NCBI GenBank assembly: GCA_030704615.1
Contig: CM060731.1
Coordinates: 20,088,001-20,152,000, forward strand
Length of the DNA: 64,000 nt
Reading direction: 5' to 3'
Origin: Takakia lepidozioides
Taxonomy: Eukaryota > Streptophyta > Takakiopsida > Takakiales > Takakiaceae
In this document: positions 34,329-48,200 of the stretch, one piece after another
Numbering within the stretch: position 1 is the stretch's first letter
Layout of the letters: each line of letters starts with the position of its first letter
The notes under the pieces: generated by a model
What the model was told of the DNA's origin: nothing
Databases searched by the model: none
What the model saw: only the letters and a program-made list of their open reading frames with translations
Translations under genes and position numbers: made by a program

Positions 34329-37300
34329 ATGACGACATTGGGGTATGCCACGGCAGCGATATGTGTTGCCCCATGTGCCAGATTGCAACGAGCTGCGAGG
34401 GCGCGTGGGAGCCGAACGAAAGTCTCCATGAGGACCGCAGCGCGCCGACAGGCCCAAAGTACACGACTCTCTCTGTTGTTGGCCCTCTCATCCCAGGCTG
34501 CTGCCCAATCTCAACGCTGTAATTCCTTTTTCCCGTGGTTTCACTGTACTCCTCCCTTTTTCCTGCCGTAGCGAGCGCACATGTTTTGGGCCACACTAAA
34601 ACGGACAATTTTGCGGGGCTCTGATAATGGCGAACTGCACCGGGCCAACGAGACCTCCACAGCTTTCCTGGGTCAGATGTCCACATGTTTTATTTCTGTG
34701 TTGCTGGTCAGCTCAGTGTTGTCTTCTCACGATGAATTGGTGGTAGTCCTCCAAGTGCAGTTATTTGTATGGTTTCAATCTTATTGGTAAAGAATCAGCT
34801 CTCTTCTTTTGTACCTAGTAAAGGGCAGGCAGGAGATTCGCCCAAACTTTGCTCAGAATGGAAGAGGAGTGAAAGAGAGAGCACAATTTGACTTTTGTTA
34901 GTGACTAAAGAACTGTCTGTGGACAAAGAGATACTGGAATTTAACATCGATTGCTCACCTTGACATCCGTAGGCAAAATTGATGGTCTACCCATGTGATT
35001 ATTGCCTTGAATTGGAATGGGTACACCTCCAACTGCAAAACTACCTAACTCCTTACTCAAGAATACATATTTTCATTCTTTTACCAATCTTCCTGTAGTA
35101 CTACTACTACTGTACAGAGTTTTTGGTTTGCAGTGCAGATAGATACACCACACGGTTGTCGCAGTTGTGTGTTCAGCTTGTGTTGAGTCATGTGGGGTGA
35201 TAACAACTGGGCTATGGAGTTGCACCAAGGTTACTATCATATACAAGGGTCTCCTTTTGGGATTAACATTTGTTGTTGATTGTTGGAGGTTGGGTCAGTT
35301 AGACATTCCTGGAGTCATAGGCTCTGTTAGAAACTTTGCTGAATCAGAGTAGTCACGTGTTTAATATTTTGCATATTGATTGTCTTGAGCAGCAATTGCG
35401 GATTTGGCAACAGAAGTAGCAAAGTATGTCAATCCAGCCAAAAGGGATGCCAGAAGTTTGGAGGAAGCTCTTATGAGTGGTGAGATGCATGTTTTTTCCC
35501 TGTAGGTGAGATTCTAGTGAGGCTCTATCTGGCATTGTTCCAGAGGAAGCGTTACAAATTTAAGGGTTCAATGGGTGTGTACCTTTATTTGCAAATTGCA
35601 GCGCTGGAAGTGGGAAGAAGAATGGGGGGAAGACTAGTTGACCCTCTATATGGTACAACTGTAAGATCTTAAATGGTTGGTCCATAGTTGCTTCTGCATA
35701 TTTGGCTTGTTGTTTGTACGGTGGGTTTCTTGTCGGATGCATGTTAACTATTCTGAGTTGGGTACATTGTGGGGCTTTGGGGCAAGCAGTGCCGGACTTA
35801 GAGACTGTACCATACACCCTAGTTCGGAGGGAGCAAGATTATGAAATCAGGGAAGTTGAGGTGAGGGTGCATCTTTCTCCTCTGGATTCAACATTTGGCC
35901 CATAGTTTGGAACAAGGACATACTAGGGGTGCTGTAGTTGTGGAGACAATGGCCTTTGAAGGAGCCATACTCTAACTCTAGAGAAGTTCCTATGTTTGCA
36001 GCTAAGTAATATGGTTGTAAGCTCTTTTTGTGGGTACCACTTATCATCGATGTCATCCTAAAATTCACAGAAATTTTCATCCGATGGCTGACTGAGGTTG
36101 ATCAGCACAAAAGCATGAGCATTGTAAGAGCCATTTGAGAACCATTTGCTTTGAGGTTGATTTGTAGATGTTGCATACAATCTTTTAGGGCTCACTTGTG
36201 GAGAACAGTCGTATGTGGTAGCAGAAACCATTATGCCAGGGCGGAGTGGCTTTGACTTCGCTGGTTCAGGCCAGGCCTTCAACACCCTTGCAGCTTACCT
36301 CTTTGGCAAGGTAGGATACGACCTTACTTTGACTACACAGCCATCTATCTGCTTCCTACTTGGTGTGCACAACTGCTTGTTGGACTAACCAGTTTGCTAG
36401 TATTTACAGAGACACCTGTAACACAGAAATGCAAGAAAGAACCTGAAGAACAAAAATGACTTATGATTATGTTGCAACAACCAAGTGAGACAAGGAGAGT
36501 CTTTCGCACCGAGGGAGGGTGCCCATAACACCTTGGCAACATCAGCCCTAGATTCATTCCCACGTGCGGGTCATAGACATTTGACTGCATACCCTGCCAA
36601 ATGTCAAAACTTATTCCCCCTAAGCTCAGGGGAGCTTGAGCATTGCTTGATCATTGACTGATTTCCTTACTTTGTGTCTAAGCATAACTACAGATTTATT
36701 GAGCTCACAAACAAAATGTTATCCAGTTATTGACATTTGGTGTCTGATCCAAAGCCTTGGTTTTTGTTAAGCTCGTCGAAGCTTTATGAATTGCTCATCT
36801 GCTCATTAACCTTAGCTTTCACTATTTACTGAGAGGTTCACAGACTCAGTCCGTCCCAATAATGGAGTTGTTGATTTTACCAAACTAGTACGTCGTAAAG
36901 CATGAACCTTTGCAGTAGGGAGATCCTTGCATGTGGAGAGAAGTTAACTCATGTCAGATGTGTTTCTTTCTTATACATTTATTTGAGAGATGTGGAAAGG
37001 GGTACCGTGAACTGCAAGACAAAGAGTAGGGAGCAAGTACAACTGTTTCTCACTCTTATGCTAGGATGTAGGCTAAGAGACAGTAGTGTTGGTGGATCAT
37101 GTTGCGAGCAGAACACAAAGCAGACAGAAATGGCAATGACAACACCAGTGGTCACAAAAAGGGAAGATCCTGAAGGTGAAAAGATGGAGATGACCACCCC
37201 TGTGCTTCAGCAGGTATGACCACTTTTTAATATGGTGAACCAATGGATGTACATCTCTGTATCAGAGGAATTTATATGTATATATATCCAGGGAAATACC

Positions 37301-38686
37301 TGGGAGCGACCGCTCACAAATCAGGCCCCTTAATGATAGTTAGAGGAGAAACTAACCTCTTTCATAGTACCCTTGCCACGAGGCGGCAAACACAAGGCTC
37401 AGGGGACACTGCCCAAGGGATTATTTGTGTTCTTGCAAAAGTGCATCATGGTGACAACGGTGTCCTGCTGTCTAATCAGATGGTTGGTCAAATTGCTTTC
37501 TGCTTAAACTTCATAATTCAGTAGACAAGAAATTTAACTGTAAACATGTGCACCTTATTCCGTGCACAGTTATTAAAATAGTACAATGAGCATTAGTAAT
37601 TCTCAGGGTTGCGTTCACATTTGAGTGACTGGATCATTATCTGTGGTACTAGGCCTCAGAGCAAGGGCAGTGGCGGATGTCTTTCGTCTTACCGTCCAAG
37701 TACAGTGACAACACACCATTACCCAAGGATGCCTCTGTTGAAATAAAGAGAGTGCCCGCCAAGACGGTTGCGGTTGTGGCCTTCTCCGGTTTCCTTCTTT
37801 TGCCTTCATCTCAAAATTGCTGCAAGGGATTGTCTGTATTGTGGTAAAATGCTTATAGTTGGCCCTTGCTCAAGACTCCTTCAGCACAGAACATTTAGTG
37901 GTCGACACAGAACTTCTGAATCTTTGAAGATAGGGTGGTGTATCTATTGTCCGCCCTAAAGCTGCATATCCACTTCTTCCTTGTCTGCAGCTGTTGATTA
38001 GATGATACCAATATGTGTCTCACTCGTCCATATCCAGCATCTCATAGTCATCTTGAAGGGCTCTGTCGCAACTACTTCTAAACTCTAATCTCCATATGTA
38101 TGTTAGGTGTGGTCAATCTGATGTAATTGTCTCTGGGCTTAGGGTTTCTGACGGATAAAGAAGTGAAAAAGAGAGAGCAAGCACTACGGCGGTCTCTCTT
38201 GAAGGACCGAGAAGTTCGTGTGAAGATGTCTGCACAGGCAGAGGTTGCTCAGGTGGGTGGATGGTCTGATTGGTGATTGTTGGATTATACATGGTGTTGT
38301 ACCCAGGGCTAAAATTGCAGGGAGGTGAAAGGGGTGGGGGGGGCAAGTCTGCCTCTGCATTGTGCTCTAGAAAGAAACCACATTTATCCTTCCTTTCACT
38401 GCTGATTGTCAGGTTGTGAGGCCATGCCTGCCCACTATTCCATGATAATGGTATTCCTTGTTTTTGTATGATTTCATGTTTACATCATGCCAGGCCTCCA
38501 GGGGTATGAAGGAGTTTGATTTAGGCCAAACTATCTGGCCCTTGTCTCACAAGTATGGACTCGAGGAGCTAATGCTTCTTTCTCTTACGTGTGCATGTGC
38601 AGTTCAACCCTCCCTTCACACCCCCGTTCATGCGACGCAATGAAGTTGCTTTGGAAGTTGAATCAATCAAAGCCTCAATTTCCTAA
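34329..38686 (+). CDS. Plastid SOUL heme-binding family protein
   Basis: Eight exons: 34329-34518, 35393-35479, 35790-35860, 36209-36310, 37112-37213, 37653-37788, 38143-38252 and 38603-38686. Phases agree and the total is 293 residues. Exon 1 is rich in Ala, Arg and Ser with few acidic residues, like a chloroplast transit peptide. The SOUL/HBP domain then runs from [20 protein letters not shown] through [39 protein letters not shown] and [12 protein letters not shown]. It continues with [26 protein letters not shown] and a final [15 protein letters not shown]. These are the diagnostic segments of the family. Length and layout resemble the Arabidopsis plastid SOUL proteins (At3g10130 type). 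Such proteins bind heme or tetrapyrroles and may take part in their trafficking. Intron 5 holds a dispersed repeat. Confidence 0.93.
37285..37375 (-). repeat. Dispersed T-tract repeat, copy 3
   Basis: Lies in intron 5 of the SOUL gene: cctgggagcgacc, gctcacaaatcaggcccctt, then gaggagaaactaacctcttt. It has the highest similarity to copy 1. The T-tract has been lost or is short here. Confidence 0.65.
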
Positions 38687-39588
38687 GCACTCAGATCTCT
38701 ACTGCTGTATATACTTGACAACAAGTAACCTCACTGAGGGTTCACAACCTATACAATATCACACCATTATCTACACATGTGCAGCAGTTTAGAAGGTCAA
38801 AGCTACTTGGTATTGTACAAAATGTAGGGGACTGCAAGAAACAGAGATGGTTAAGAATGTACTCATAAGACGCCTCTAAAGGAGAGAGAAGCTACATCAG
38901 ACAGCCTATGAAATTTGTTGTCGTGGACACACCATTATGCATGTTTGCTTACAAGTAGCAAATACAGTCCATGTTTGTCAAGAAAGCAAGCTATGATGAT
39001 GCAAGGCTGTGTACTGGGAAGTAAGTTCAGCACAGTGTCTTGCCTGTTCACAGTGCAGTCCACGGAAGGTGGCAACTAAAAGAACTGTGCGTTTGATTGT
39101 TTGCTAAAATGCATGAGGGGAACAACCAGATCGTAGGTAATACTCCAGGCCGAAAACAGTCAAAACCCTGCAATCATGAGGAGAGATGCGTTTGCAGTTT
39201 GGACAGTGCTGTCTGTGTGTCTGCCACCTCTGATTCTTAAGACTCCACAATTCGTGCGGAGAAGTTGAGGGGGAGGGAGATCGTTGCGAACTCCGAGGAT
39301 CGTGAGGGTCATGGATGCTCCACACGCGGCAGGCATGGCAAGCGCCTGAGGGTACTGCTGTTGCCGTAGACGACGGGCATATGTAAGAGAGCCGAGAGAA
39401 AGCTGCGCAGGTCGCCTTTTGGTGGATCATGCAAAGAAGTTCAGTGCGGAGGAGGTTGTGAGGGAGTATCTCTTTGTCATTGCTGTCATATGCCGTCGTC
39501 CGTCTGCTACTAGTTGGGTTTTTGCTTGTGGGTTGATCTTCTTCGATCTGCGAACAAGGGTATTTCAAGTAGTCTTTGCTTGGGGTAG
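38687..39588. other. Intergenic, with an isolated LINE 3' tip
   Basis: The sequence agaatgtactcataagacg at 38854-38872 is identical, on the minus strand, to the terminal bases of the LINE 3' end at 58512. Nothing else of the LINE is present. The rest is non-coding and includes the FAX gene promoter and leader (39400-39588). Confidence 0.5.
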
Positions 39589-40599
39589 ATGGAGGCTATG
39601 GCAGCAATGGGTTCGTTGTATCTTCCAAGTCGATCAGTTCTTTCTGCTTCTCTTCTTGGAGGAAAGTCCTCTGAAGTTTCCAGAAATAGAGTTAGTGCCT
39701 CTGTCTCGCTCCGTGCCTCGCAGATTAGTTCAGGTAGATCACGAGCTAGTTTGTCGAGGCGGAAATATTTAGCATTACCGCTTGGTGGATCTTGCGATGG
39801 TTCTTCGAGGAACAGATGCTCTACTAAGAAATTGCAGAGTGCTGCTCGAGCTTCTCAAGACGAGCCGGCATCGGTGGATGCAAAAGTGGACGAGGCTGCG
39901 GACGATCTAGAGAAGGAAGCTGATCAATCCAAGGAAGCTTGGAACAAGGCAGTAGATAACCTCAAGGGAGAAGTAAAAAACCTGCAAGGTTTCTCTGAAG
40001 AATCTGCCACTAGAGCTGCTGAGGTCCTGCGGGATACTACAGAGCAGTTGCTAGAGCAAGCTGAAAAGGCAAGAGCAGTGTTGGCAGCAACGGCACAAGA
40101 AACAGCTGTTCAAGGGAAGTTGAATCTGTCATACGTTGCAGAGAATGCTCCTGATCCCATCAAGGACATTGCTGAAACCGCTCTCTCGGCCCACTACTCG
40201 GAAAACCAAAAGCGTGGCGCCACGATCCATGATTTCTGCCTTGGCATTCCATACGGCGGTCTCCTGGTAGCTGGAGGTCTACTCTGGTTCATAGTTGCAG
40301 GAAGCACATCCGCCATTCGGTTTGGAGTACTTCTGGGAGGACTACTGCTTGCGTTGAGTGTGACCAGCTTGAAGGTGTGGAAGCAAGGCGAATCGTCCTT
40401 GCCGTACATTCAGGGTCAGGCAGCGATTGCATTTATCATCTTTTTCAGGTTCATCCGGAGATATTCAGTAACGAAGGTGTTCTTCCCGACCGGTGTCACA
40501 GCGATTGCCAGTGCTGCAATGTTGGCCTTCTACGCTTATGTGTTCCTGTCTGGTGGGAATCCTCCCCCGAAAGCTAAAAAAACAGAGACGGTAGCTTGA
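39589..40599 (+). CDS. FAX3-like plastid fatty-acid export protein (TMEM14 family)
   Basis: A single uninterrupted frame of 336 residues. Residues 1 to about 88 form a Ser/Arg/Ala-rich transit peptide. Residues ~90-190 are a highly charged, Ala/Glu/Lys-rich helical region resembling the apolipoprotein-like extension of Arabidopsis FAX3. The C-terminal part has the TMEM14/UPF0136 fold of four hydrophobic segments: IPYGGLLVAGGLLWFIVAG, FGVLLGGLLLALSV, AAIAFIIFFRFI and VTAIASAAMLAFYAYVFL, with the Gly-rich motifs typical of the family. FAX proteins sit in the inner plastid envelope and export fatty acids for lipid synthesis in the endoplasmic reticulum. The coding region has no introns, although a 5' UTR intron cannot be excluded. 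Confidence 0.92.
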   Translation: MEAMAAMGSLYLPSRSVLSASLLGGKSSEVSRNRVSASVSLRASQISSGRSRASLSRRKYLALPLGGSCDGSSRNRCSTKKLQSAARASQDEPASVDAKVDEAADDLEKEADQSKEAWNKAVDNLKGEVKNLQGFSEESATRAAEVLRDTTEQLLEQAEKARAVLAATAQETAVQGKLNLSYVAENAPDPIKDIAETALSAHYSENQKRGATIHDFCLGIPYGGLLVAGGLLWFIVAGSTSAIRFGVLLGGLLLALSVTSLKVWKQGESSLPYIQGQAAIAFIIFFRFIRRYSVTKVFFPTGVTAIASAAMLAFYAYVFLSGGNPPPKAKKTETVA

Positions 40600-42295
40600 G
40601 AGACTGTGGTTGTTTGTGTAGCTGTGGCTGTAGTTGCGTTTGGTTCCGTGTTTTTGGCGAGGATCCCAGGGGGTTTGGAGCCTAATTTGCTCACGGTAAA
40701 GGATGGTTCATATAGGCACGATCATGCATTAGATTTCGTTCTGATAACCACTCAAGCAAGTTTGCGACCTTCACTTCGCTAGGGTTTGCAGAGGCGTCAT
40801 TTGATCCTTGGATTATGGTCACACAAACGAGATGTTCTCTGAGTTAAGAAATCATGGACACCAGACTCCCTCTTTGTGGGGCTGGATGGCCAACACTCTA
40901 TGTGGTGTTGTGATTCGGAGTGAGTAAAAGTTGTGATCAGCTTCTGCCGGCACTTGAGCAGACAAGTCAGTTGTGGGCTCAGTGTGTCTGGCCATAACAA
41001 AGCCCTTGTGCATAGACAGTCTGATTGTTATATGATGTACGGGACTTGCTGCTGAGGTCTATAGTTGTAGTGGAGACAGAGACTTGGATGGGGCATTACC
41101 TTGGCAAGATGATTGTGGAAGTACAACTGATAGCCCCACAAGATGGCTTGGCCTGGCACCTGAAATAAATAGAGGATGCACCTCTTCTGCAATCGAATGC
41201 AGAGGGCCCGAGGTTAAATTTCTGCATAGGATGTCTTTTTGAGCAATCAGCATGTGTTCACTTGGTTCTGCCAAGTGTGACCAAGCAAAGTCAGGATGCT
41301 TTGCAGCCCAGAAGCCTGTGAAGAGCGGCCGCAGCTTGCTGTACTGCAATCATGCAGTATAGAAGACTGACTGCTCATGGAGGTTCCTCTGGAAGTTAGG
41401 TTTCAGGCTCTAACACTTGACCATTTGTCAGGGGACCATTTGTAATATCATGGCTATATCCATGGCTTTTGGTTGGGAAGTTACTTCAGACCAAGGGGCT
41501 GACTTGGCCTGAACTTGGTAGGTGATGCACCTTCATCTGGGGGAGCTGGTTCTTTCTGGTTTTGTCCTTACCTTCACAGCATTGAAAGACTTTGCAGCTC
41601 TTTTGGGTGAAATATATAAGCCCGTACAGCACAAATATGTTTGACCTTGGGATTAATGTAAGGTCATAACTGGAACATGTTTGCTTATTTTACATTCAGA
41701 ATCATTGTCTCCTTCTAATGTGATTTCCAGGGCTTTTTCTTTCCCTATACACTGTGCTGTAAACTCATTTCAGGAACTTGTCATCTTTCTGCTCTACAAG
41801 TTTTTCAGTGGCAAAATAGCGTGACTGCACATGGGTATGGCATGTACACGTGTGGATAGGAACTAAATTTGGATAAGCAAAGCCCACTTGCGCATCATCT
41901 AAGATGACGCCCCAATCAATTCAGAACCACCCAAATAGCCCACTTTTACTTAGTTTATGAGCCTCCATTGAACATACCTAACTGAGACATCTGTTTCAAG
42001 GAGACAGCACCAGTCCAGAATGCTAAGTCAAGTTAGCTACATGGGTGGCAGAACTGGTAGCAACAGTGCTCAATCTCAAGCAGCAAGACTAGCTTGCCAA
42101 ATGTCTATAAAGAGAGAGTATAAACTGGATTTGAAGACTCTTCATGAGTCAATCCGACAATGCCATGTACTGATGGTGCAACTGGCATGTTACAATCCCA
42201 TGCCCTCACACAGATTACTACAACGAATCCAAGATACCAAAATTGGCACAGGCAATGAGAAAGGGAGGGCTTAATTTAGCTCAAAGACGGGGCCA
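40600..42295. other. Intergenic, convergent 3' ends of FAX and helicase genes
   Basis: No coding features, repeats or RNA genes were recognised. It contains the 3' UTRs of both flanking genes. Confidence 0.5.
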
Positions 42296-45200
42296 TCAAA
42301 ACCCATCGGTCGTGAGCAACCGAATGAGTGCAATGACCACAGGGCTAGACGATATGTCTACAGCCGGCCGTTGAATCTTTTCTAGAAGTAATGCATCTAC
42401 CTTCATGCGCAGCTCCCTTATGAGAACTGCAATGCGCGCCGGAGCTTCGAATTGTAACCAATCATCAACTGTAACTACCTGTCTTTCATGCTTCACCTTA
42501 ATTTCACCACCAAACAAAAGCAAAGCATAAGCCGGCACCATGGTACTCTCTCTCAGAAACACCTTTGAAGTTCTCACTTTCTCTGTAAAAACAAGCCAGG
42601 GACTTTCAAAATATCCTAGAGAGAAATTAACGCTGCCTGGATGTAAAAATACCCGCCCATCTTCCTTCATGAACAATCGAAGCTCATGGGCAGCGGCCGT
42701 TTTTACCACTGTTCCCCCCTCTGTTTGCACATAAGTTTTGTCTGGGTGATGCACACGCACAATGTTGGGATAAAAGCCAGCACAAATCAAGGCTTTCACC
42801 ACACGGATGCTGTTTGCATTTGCATGAAATGGGCTTGCTGCAAGATTGTAGTCTCTTCCACCTTTCACCAATGAATTCCCACTGGCAGTGACTCCTGGAA
42901 GAAATCCAAGATCTACCAGAATTCTCAGGTACTCAGACCGGCTAGCTTCAATAGCAGACAACGTCTCTCTTGACAAGAAGTTTTGGGCACAATACTCACT
43001 CTCGACATTCCAGCCATCTTGCCTTCCACTCACCCATCCATTATATGCAGCTACTACAGCCATATGGTCACTCTTGCTATTTCCTGCAAGCTTCATCCGG
43101 GCAGCAGCAGCTTCCTCACGTTGTTCCATTGGAGAGAGAAAAGGTGAACGCCCACTGAGAGAGGCTGCAATAGTGAGGATAGGGTCAAGGCACTTCAGCA
43201 TGCAAGCGAAGATCAACAGCTTGCCTACCCGTGCATCAACTGGCATCCGTGCCAAGTGTTGACCTAAGGGGGTAAGTCTCTCCCCCTGATCAAGTGCGTT
43301 TAGGTCTTGCAAGCTCTTGAGGGATGACCTGATAGCCTCAGAGGAAGGTGGTGTTAACATCTGGGAGACAATAGCCTCAACTTTTCCTGAAAGTAGAGAT
43401 TTCACCTGCCATAGCCACAGCCAGTCCCATAAAACTCCACAAGTTGTTGCAATACTTGGAATGGAAAATGCACTTGTAAAGGAAGAGCACACCTGGTGAT
43501 AGAATGATATCTAGTGCATCACACAATATAAGTAGTAAGCCACTGGGAATCACTGGGAAGCACTTACCTAGTTCCTCCTTTTGTTCCTGTTTTGGATATC
43601 TCCTTCCACTATTTGAGGGAGTGCCACAACTCTCATACATACAATATATACGCACTCACCAAATCTTATTGCAGACTTGAATCATGTTGGACATTCACAG
43701 AGAAGGAAAGCTGTTATGACAGCAAGAATCAATCTACCAGTTTGGATAAACTCAAATTGGGATTTCTGGGTTCAACAAGGTTGGGCTTGCTGACAAAGAT
43801 CAGACACAAAACCATTACCAAGAGGTTCACCTGTAAGCACAAGCCCTCTAAGGAAACCCGGAGCATTTCTGGTAGTTGTTGCTCTTCAAATTGCTGATAC
43901 TGTTGTCTGCTAAAGAGCCGTACGCAGCAGCCAGGGAGAACCCTTCCAGCACGCCCACATCTTTGCTGTGCATTTGCCTTGGACACCCATGTGTCTTCTA
44001 AGCAAGAGAGACCCCTGTTATGGTCGTACCTCATCTCCTTGTGGCGCCCGCAATCTATCACATACCTGTGTGCAAGCACAAGCAGAAATGTTACCGAACA
44101 TGTGTCTAATAAAGTAACTTCTTTCACATCCAGGCATTTTGCATTGCAAATTGCTTTAACACTGGACTGCTCATCCATGGCCCGAGACTGGTCGACAACA
44201 TAACTGGAATCACCTGGGTCTAGCCAGATGACACTCTGATCGAAAGGAAAAACAGTAACTATGAGCTTAAAGATGCAAAGGAGACGGAGAGAGATATTAC
44301 ACAACATCGTCGATGGTTATACTAGTCTCAGCAATGTTAGTGGCCAAAACAACCTTGCGCACACCAGCAGGGGGCCTCTTGAACACACGCTTCTGCTCCA
44401 CCCCAGACAACGATCCATGCAGGGCCAACACCCACAGACCACCAAGGCTACATGCTGCCATTTGAGTGGATGATTGCAACCGTCTCTGAAGTCTTCGAAT
44501 CTCCAGCATACCAGGGAGAAAGACAAGAATCGCACCAGCTTTGTGCATGTCCCCAGAGTTTGAAGCTAGAGCCCTTCCCTCTGTATTTTCATCACCTTCC
44601 TTGCAGGTAGCAAGAAGGCCATACTTTTCAGATGGCTCTACCTCTTGTTGCAGGATGAAACATATTAGCAGTTCAATCAGCTCAAAATTGATAATACTCT
44701 GATCCACCACACTCAAGGACTGCTTAGTGGCCTCACTGTACATGTCAACGCCTGTGGTCTCTGGATTCTCACGCTCATCAAGCCGACACTCCCAGCTATC
44801 AATCTCTTTGACGAATGAAGAACCACCCTGGCTTGAAGGTAGAGCTGACTCTGAGAGCTCTGTATGGCTGGGTTTCTTTCGCAAAGCGTACCGGGAATTT
44901 CGCCCGACCTTGTAACCTGTCAGCTCTAGTGCATCGTCCAAGTAAAGTTCCCGCACAGGGAATGTGAAACCAGGTATGTTCATCACAGGCGTCTTATACC
45001 CCAGAATCTGTGTGAAGTAGTCAGCGAAGAGGCCAGCATCCACTGTAGCTGACATCAAGATTACACGGAGTGTGTTGTCCCCTCTTGATATCACACCCCA
45101 CACAACCACCCCAAGTCAAATGATTTTTGCTGAAATTCCAGAGGGGTTCCAACAAGTAGCCCTTAATGAGGTTTCCATATGCAGAGTATGCATTTTTGAT

Positions 45201-48200
45201 GCATAAGGCATGTCTCACGTTTCTTTGCTATTGATTGCCAACAATCAGACCCAACATGTAGCCTGGTAAACACCATTCATTCAAATACAGGAGGGGAGGG
45301 AAATAGTCTACCCTACCTTTGTAGAAGCTGCCGCAGGAGCAAGAGGAGAAGGTCACTTTCCAGAGTGCGCTCGTGCACCTCATCAACCAGTACATGGGTC
45401 ACACCATTAAAACCTGGGTCTGATAACAAGCGCCGCAGTAGGATGCCAGTCGTGCAAAACAGCAACCTGGTGCGATGGGACCGGCAACTGTCGAGTCGGA
45501 CTGAGTAGCCCACCTGAAACAGAAAAAGGTCTGCTTACTCTTTGCACTGAGTTCTTCTGGCCCTTACCATGTTGCAGGCAAGATAGCAGACCATGATCAT
45601 GGTCCACCGTAATCATAAATTAGACTTGGAGCCGCGCTTACAATCACCTGTACTTGCAGAAGCATTGAGGGAGTGGGTTGGGCAAAAGTATTTTTGGAAA
45701 ACGATAGAATAGTGTTTTCACCAAGAGTATACTATCATTTACAGTTTTAATCAAGTGAATCAAAGAAATTTGTTCAAACTGGAGGAAAGAATTAAAGAAA
45801 AAATGTTAATATTATGCATGGTCTGTCCAAACCTACGAGAGGTTTAAGACCACAATACCCTGATCCCAAACCCTGTTTGGACAAAGCAGAAGGATAGCAG
45901 CAAGACAGCAGCACCCAGAAACATACGGGATCCGCAGATCAAACAAGAAACTCACAGTAACACCAACAACTTGGCCTCTTTCCTTTGCCACACGATCAGC
46001 CAACCCAATGGCAGACAGCCTCCTTGGCTGTGTGCATACGATATTGCATTCTCCCCCTTTGCCTAGTTCAATAAAATCCTCCAGAACATACTGTGGTACC
46101 TGTAGATCATTGTTACTGTTCCCATTAATGTGCCGAGAATGCTTTGCCAGGCAAATACAGCTGCTATTAAATATGATGCTTGGAGAGATCCATATATACC
46201 TAAGATTCTAGTAATTGCAAAATTCCCACATGGGTCCCCACCTCTTGGCTAAGTACACAGTCACTCATTAGAATGCTCTGGCCTTGGTCATTGGCCGAAG
46301 TACTAGAAATCAAAACATTTCTATCCACATAAATACAACAACAATAATCCAAGGCCATCCATCATCTTGTTATTCTTCACAGAACATTGACTGACTGCAA
46401 GAAATCTTATCCAAAATAGAATCTCACAAGAATTGTAAGCATGCGAGAAGCTAGACGTGGTCAGAAAGAGGTGACACATACCTGTGTACTTTTCCCACAG
46501 CCTGTCTGACCACACACAATGGTAACAGAAGAACCATTAAATGCTTGTAGCAGATCACCCCTCTTCTTGTATGCAGGCAACTTTTCCCTGACCCCACGCA
46601 TCTCAGCATGCCTTGCTGACTTTTGCCATCCCTCCCACTCATCCTTCAACCTCACACTCTCCAGGAAACTATCAGCAGCACCCTTTCTAGACAGCTCCAT
46701 GGTTGTAGCTCCTGATGCACTTTCCTCTACTTTTGTTTGTGCCTGCGTAAGTCTCCCGGTGTCTGCGTATGTGTCTGTGTCCATGCTTTTCTGCCATGGT
46801 GTCTGTCGTAACCCACCTCCTTGCTGCAGGTCTGACACTTTGTTGACCTGGAGTTTCCTCAGTGCTGGGGGTACATAAATTACAGCAGGATTACAAGGTG
46901 AACTTATGGCTTTGCTGTGAGGTGTAGAAGCCGTTGTTAACTCCACACTGTCTGGATGTGTAGAAAATTGTTCAGGACCCAAAACATTGTCTAGCACACC
47001 CAATTCCATCTCCAGACTGCTTTCAGGCCTTAAGTCCTCATCAAGGGAAAAATTGGCTGCTGGCAAATCATCAGGAGTACTCCCATACTCAAGCAGCAGC
47101 AACTGTCCCACATCAGTGGCTGAGCAAACAAGGTCATAGAGCATAGGTGCACCCACCAGTTGCAATGCACATTCTCCCACCTTTCTGGTCAGCTCTAGCA
47201 GAAATTCTGAGGGAAATTCCTTACTTTGAAAGGCTATGATTGGGATCTCATAGGGATAATGGCACCCAGGAGGTAGTCTCACCTGCATGTACAGTGACAG
47301 CAGTCTAATAAGATTCTCTGTTTCGAACATCTTGCGAGAGAGCTAATCATTTCGTGGATGATTAATCCCCCTCTACGGAACAGATTTTGAATGGCTCCTA
47401 GACCAACAATGTCAATTGTGAGTAGCCACCTCTGCAACATTGAGGTAATCACTGCAAGCTTCCATCTGCACCGGCATTCTTGCCTCCTTGTGTTAAGCCT
47501 CTTACATATCCAAGTGCGTTGCAGCATTAGCCAGCAATAAAGGCCCGGAATTGATGCATCCAATGCATCAATGAGTGACCTCGAGTAACATCCCAGGCAC
47601 ATTGGGTTTTCATCTTTTTTACACCTCAACTGCTGCATTTGGATTTTAAACAGGTCGTTCCTGAATACAATTTTACCGTTGTGCTTTGGCTAACAATGTC
47701 ACCTAAAGCTCTGAATTTCTAATGGGCTTGTAGTCTCAACAGGCCAACCATATAACAGCAGCATTATCATAGGCAATCATTGGTAGGGCTCTCTATGGGG
47801 TCCTAAGAGTCACATAAGCCTTATCAACCAACATATATAAGGTTGTGCCCAACCCAATGGAAAATTCCCAGGAGCATCCACAGTTCAATTCTTGTGCGCA
47901 CAACATTGTCCAGCAGGCAGTCAGCATGCCAGCACCAGCCTCCCACCATGATCAATAAGGACATGTAACAGCTTACGACAGGTTAAAAGTACGAAGAAGG
48001 GGGAGGAAGAAAAGAAGGCTTACCTCCATGTCTAGTGGCACTTCATTGTTGTCTTCAAAAGATATCTCAAATTTCAGAAAATTTTCTGATAAAGAGATGT
48101 TTTCTTCTCCAAAGATGGACTGGAGGGCCACCACTTCTTCGGTTCTCATATCCGCAAGCTCTTCATTGGTCTCACTCACATCACTTTGGCACGACTCAAG

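Noticed and set aside
44317-44535. Alternative minus-strand frame within the helicase exon
   Set aside because: It is a shadow of exon 9, whose own frame carries the conserved helicase motifs.
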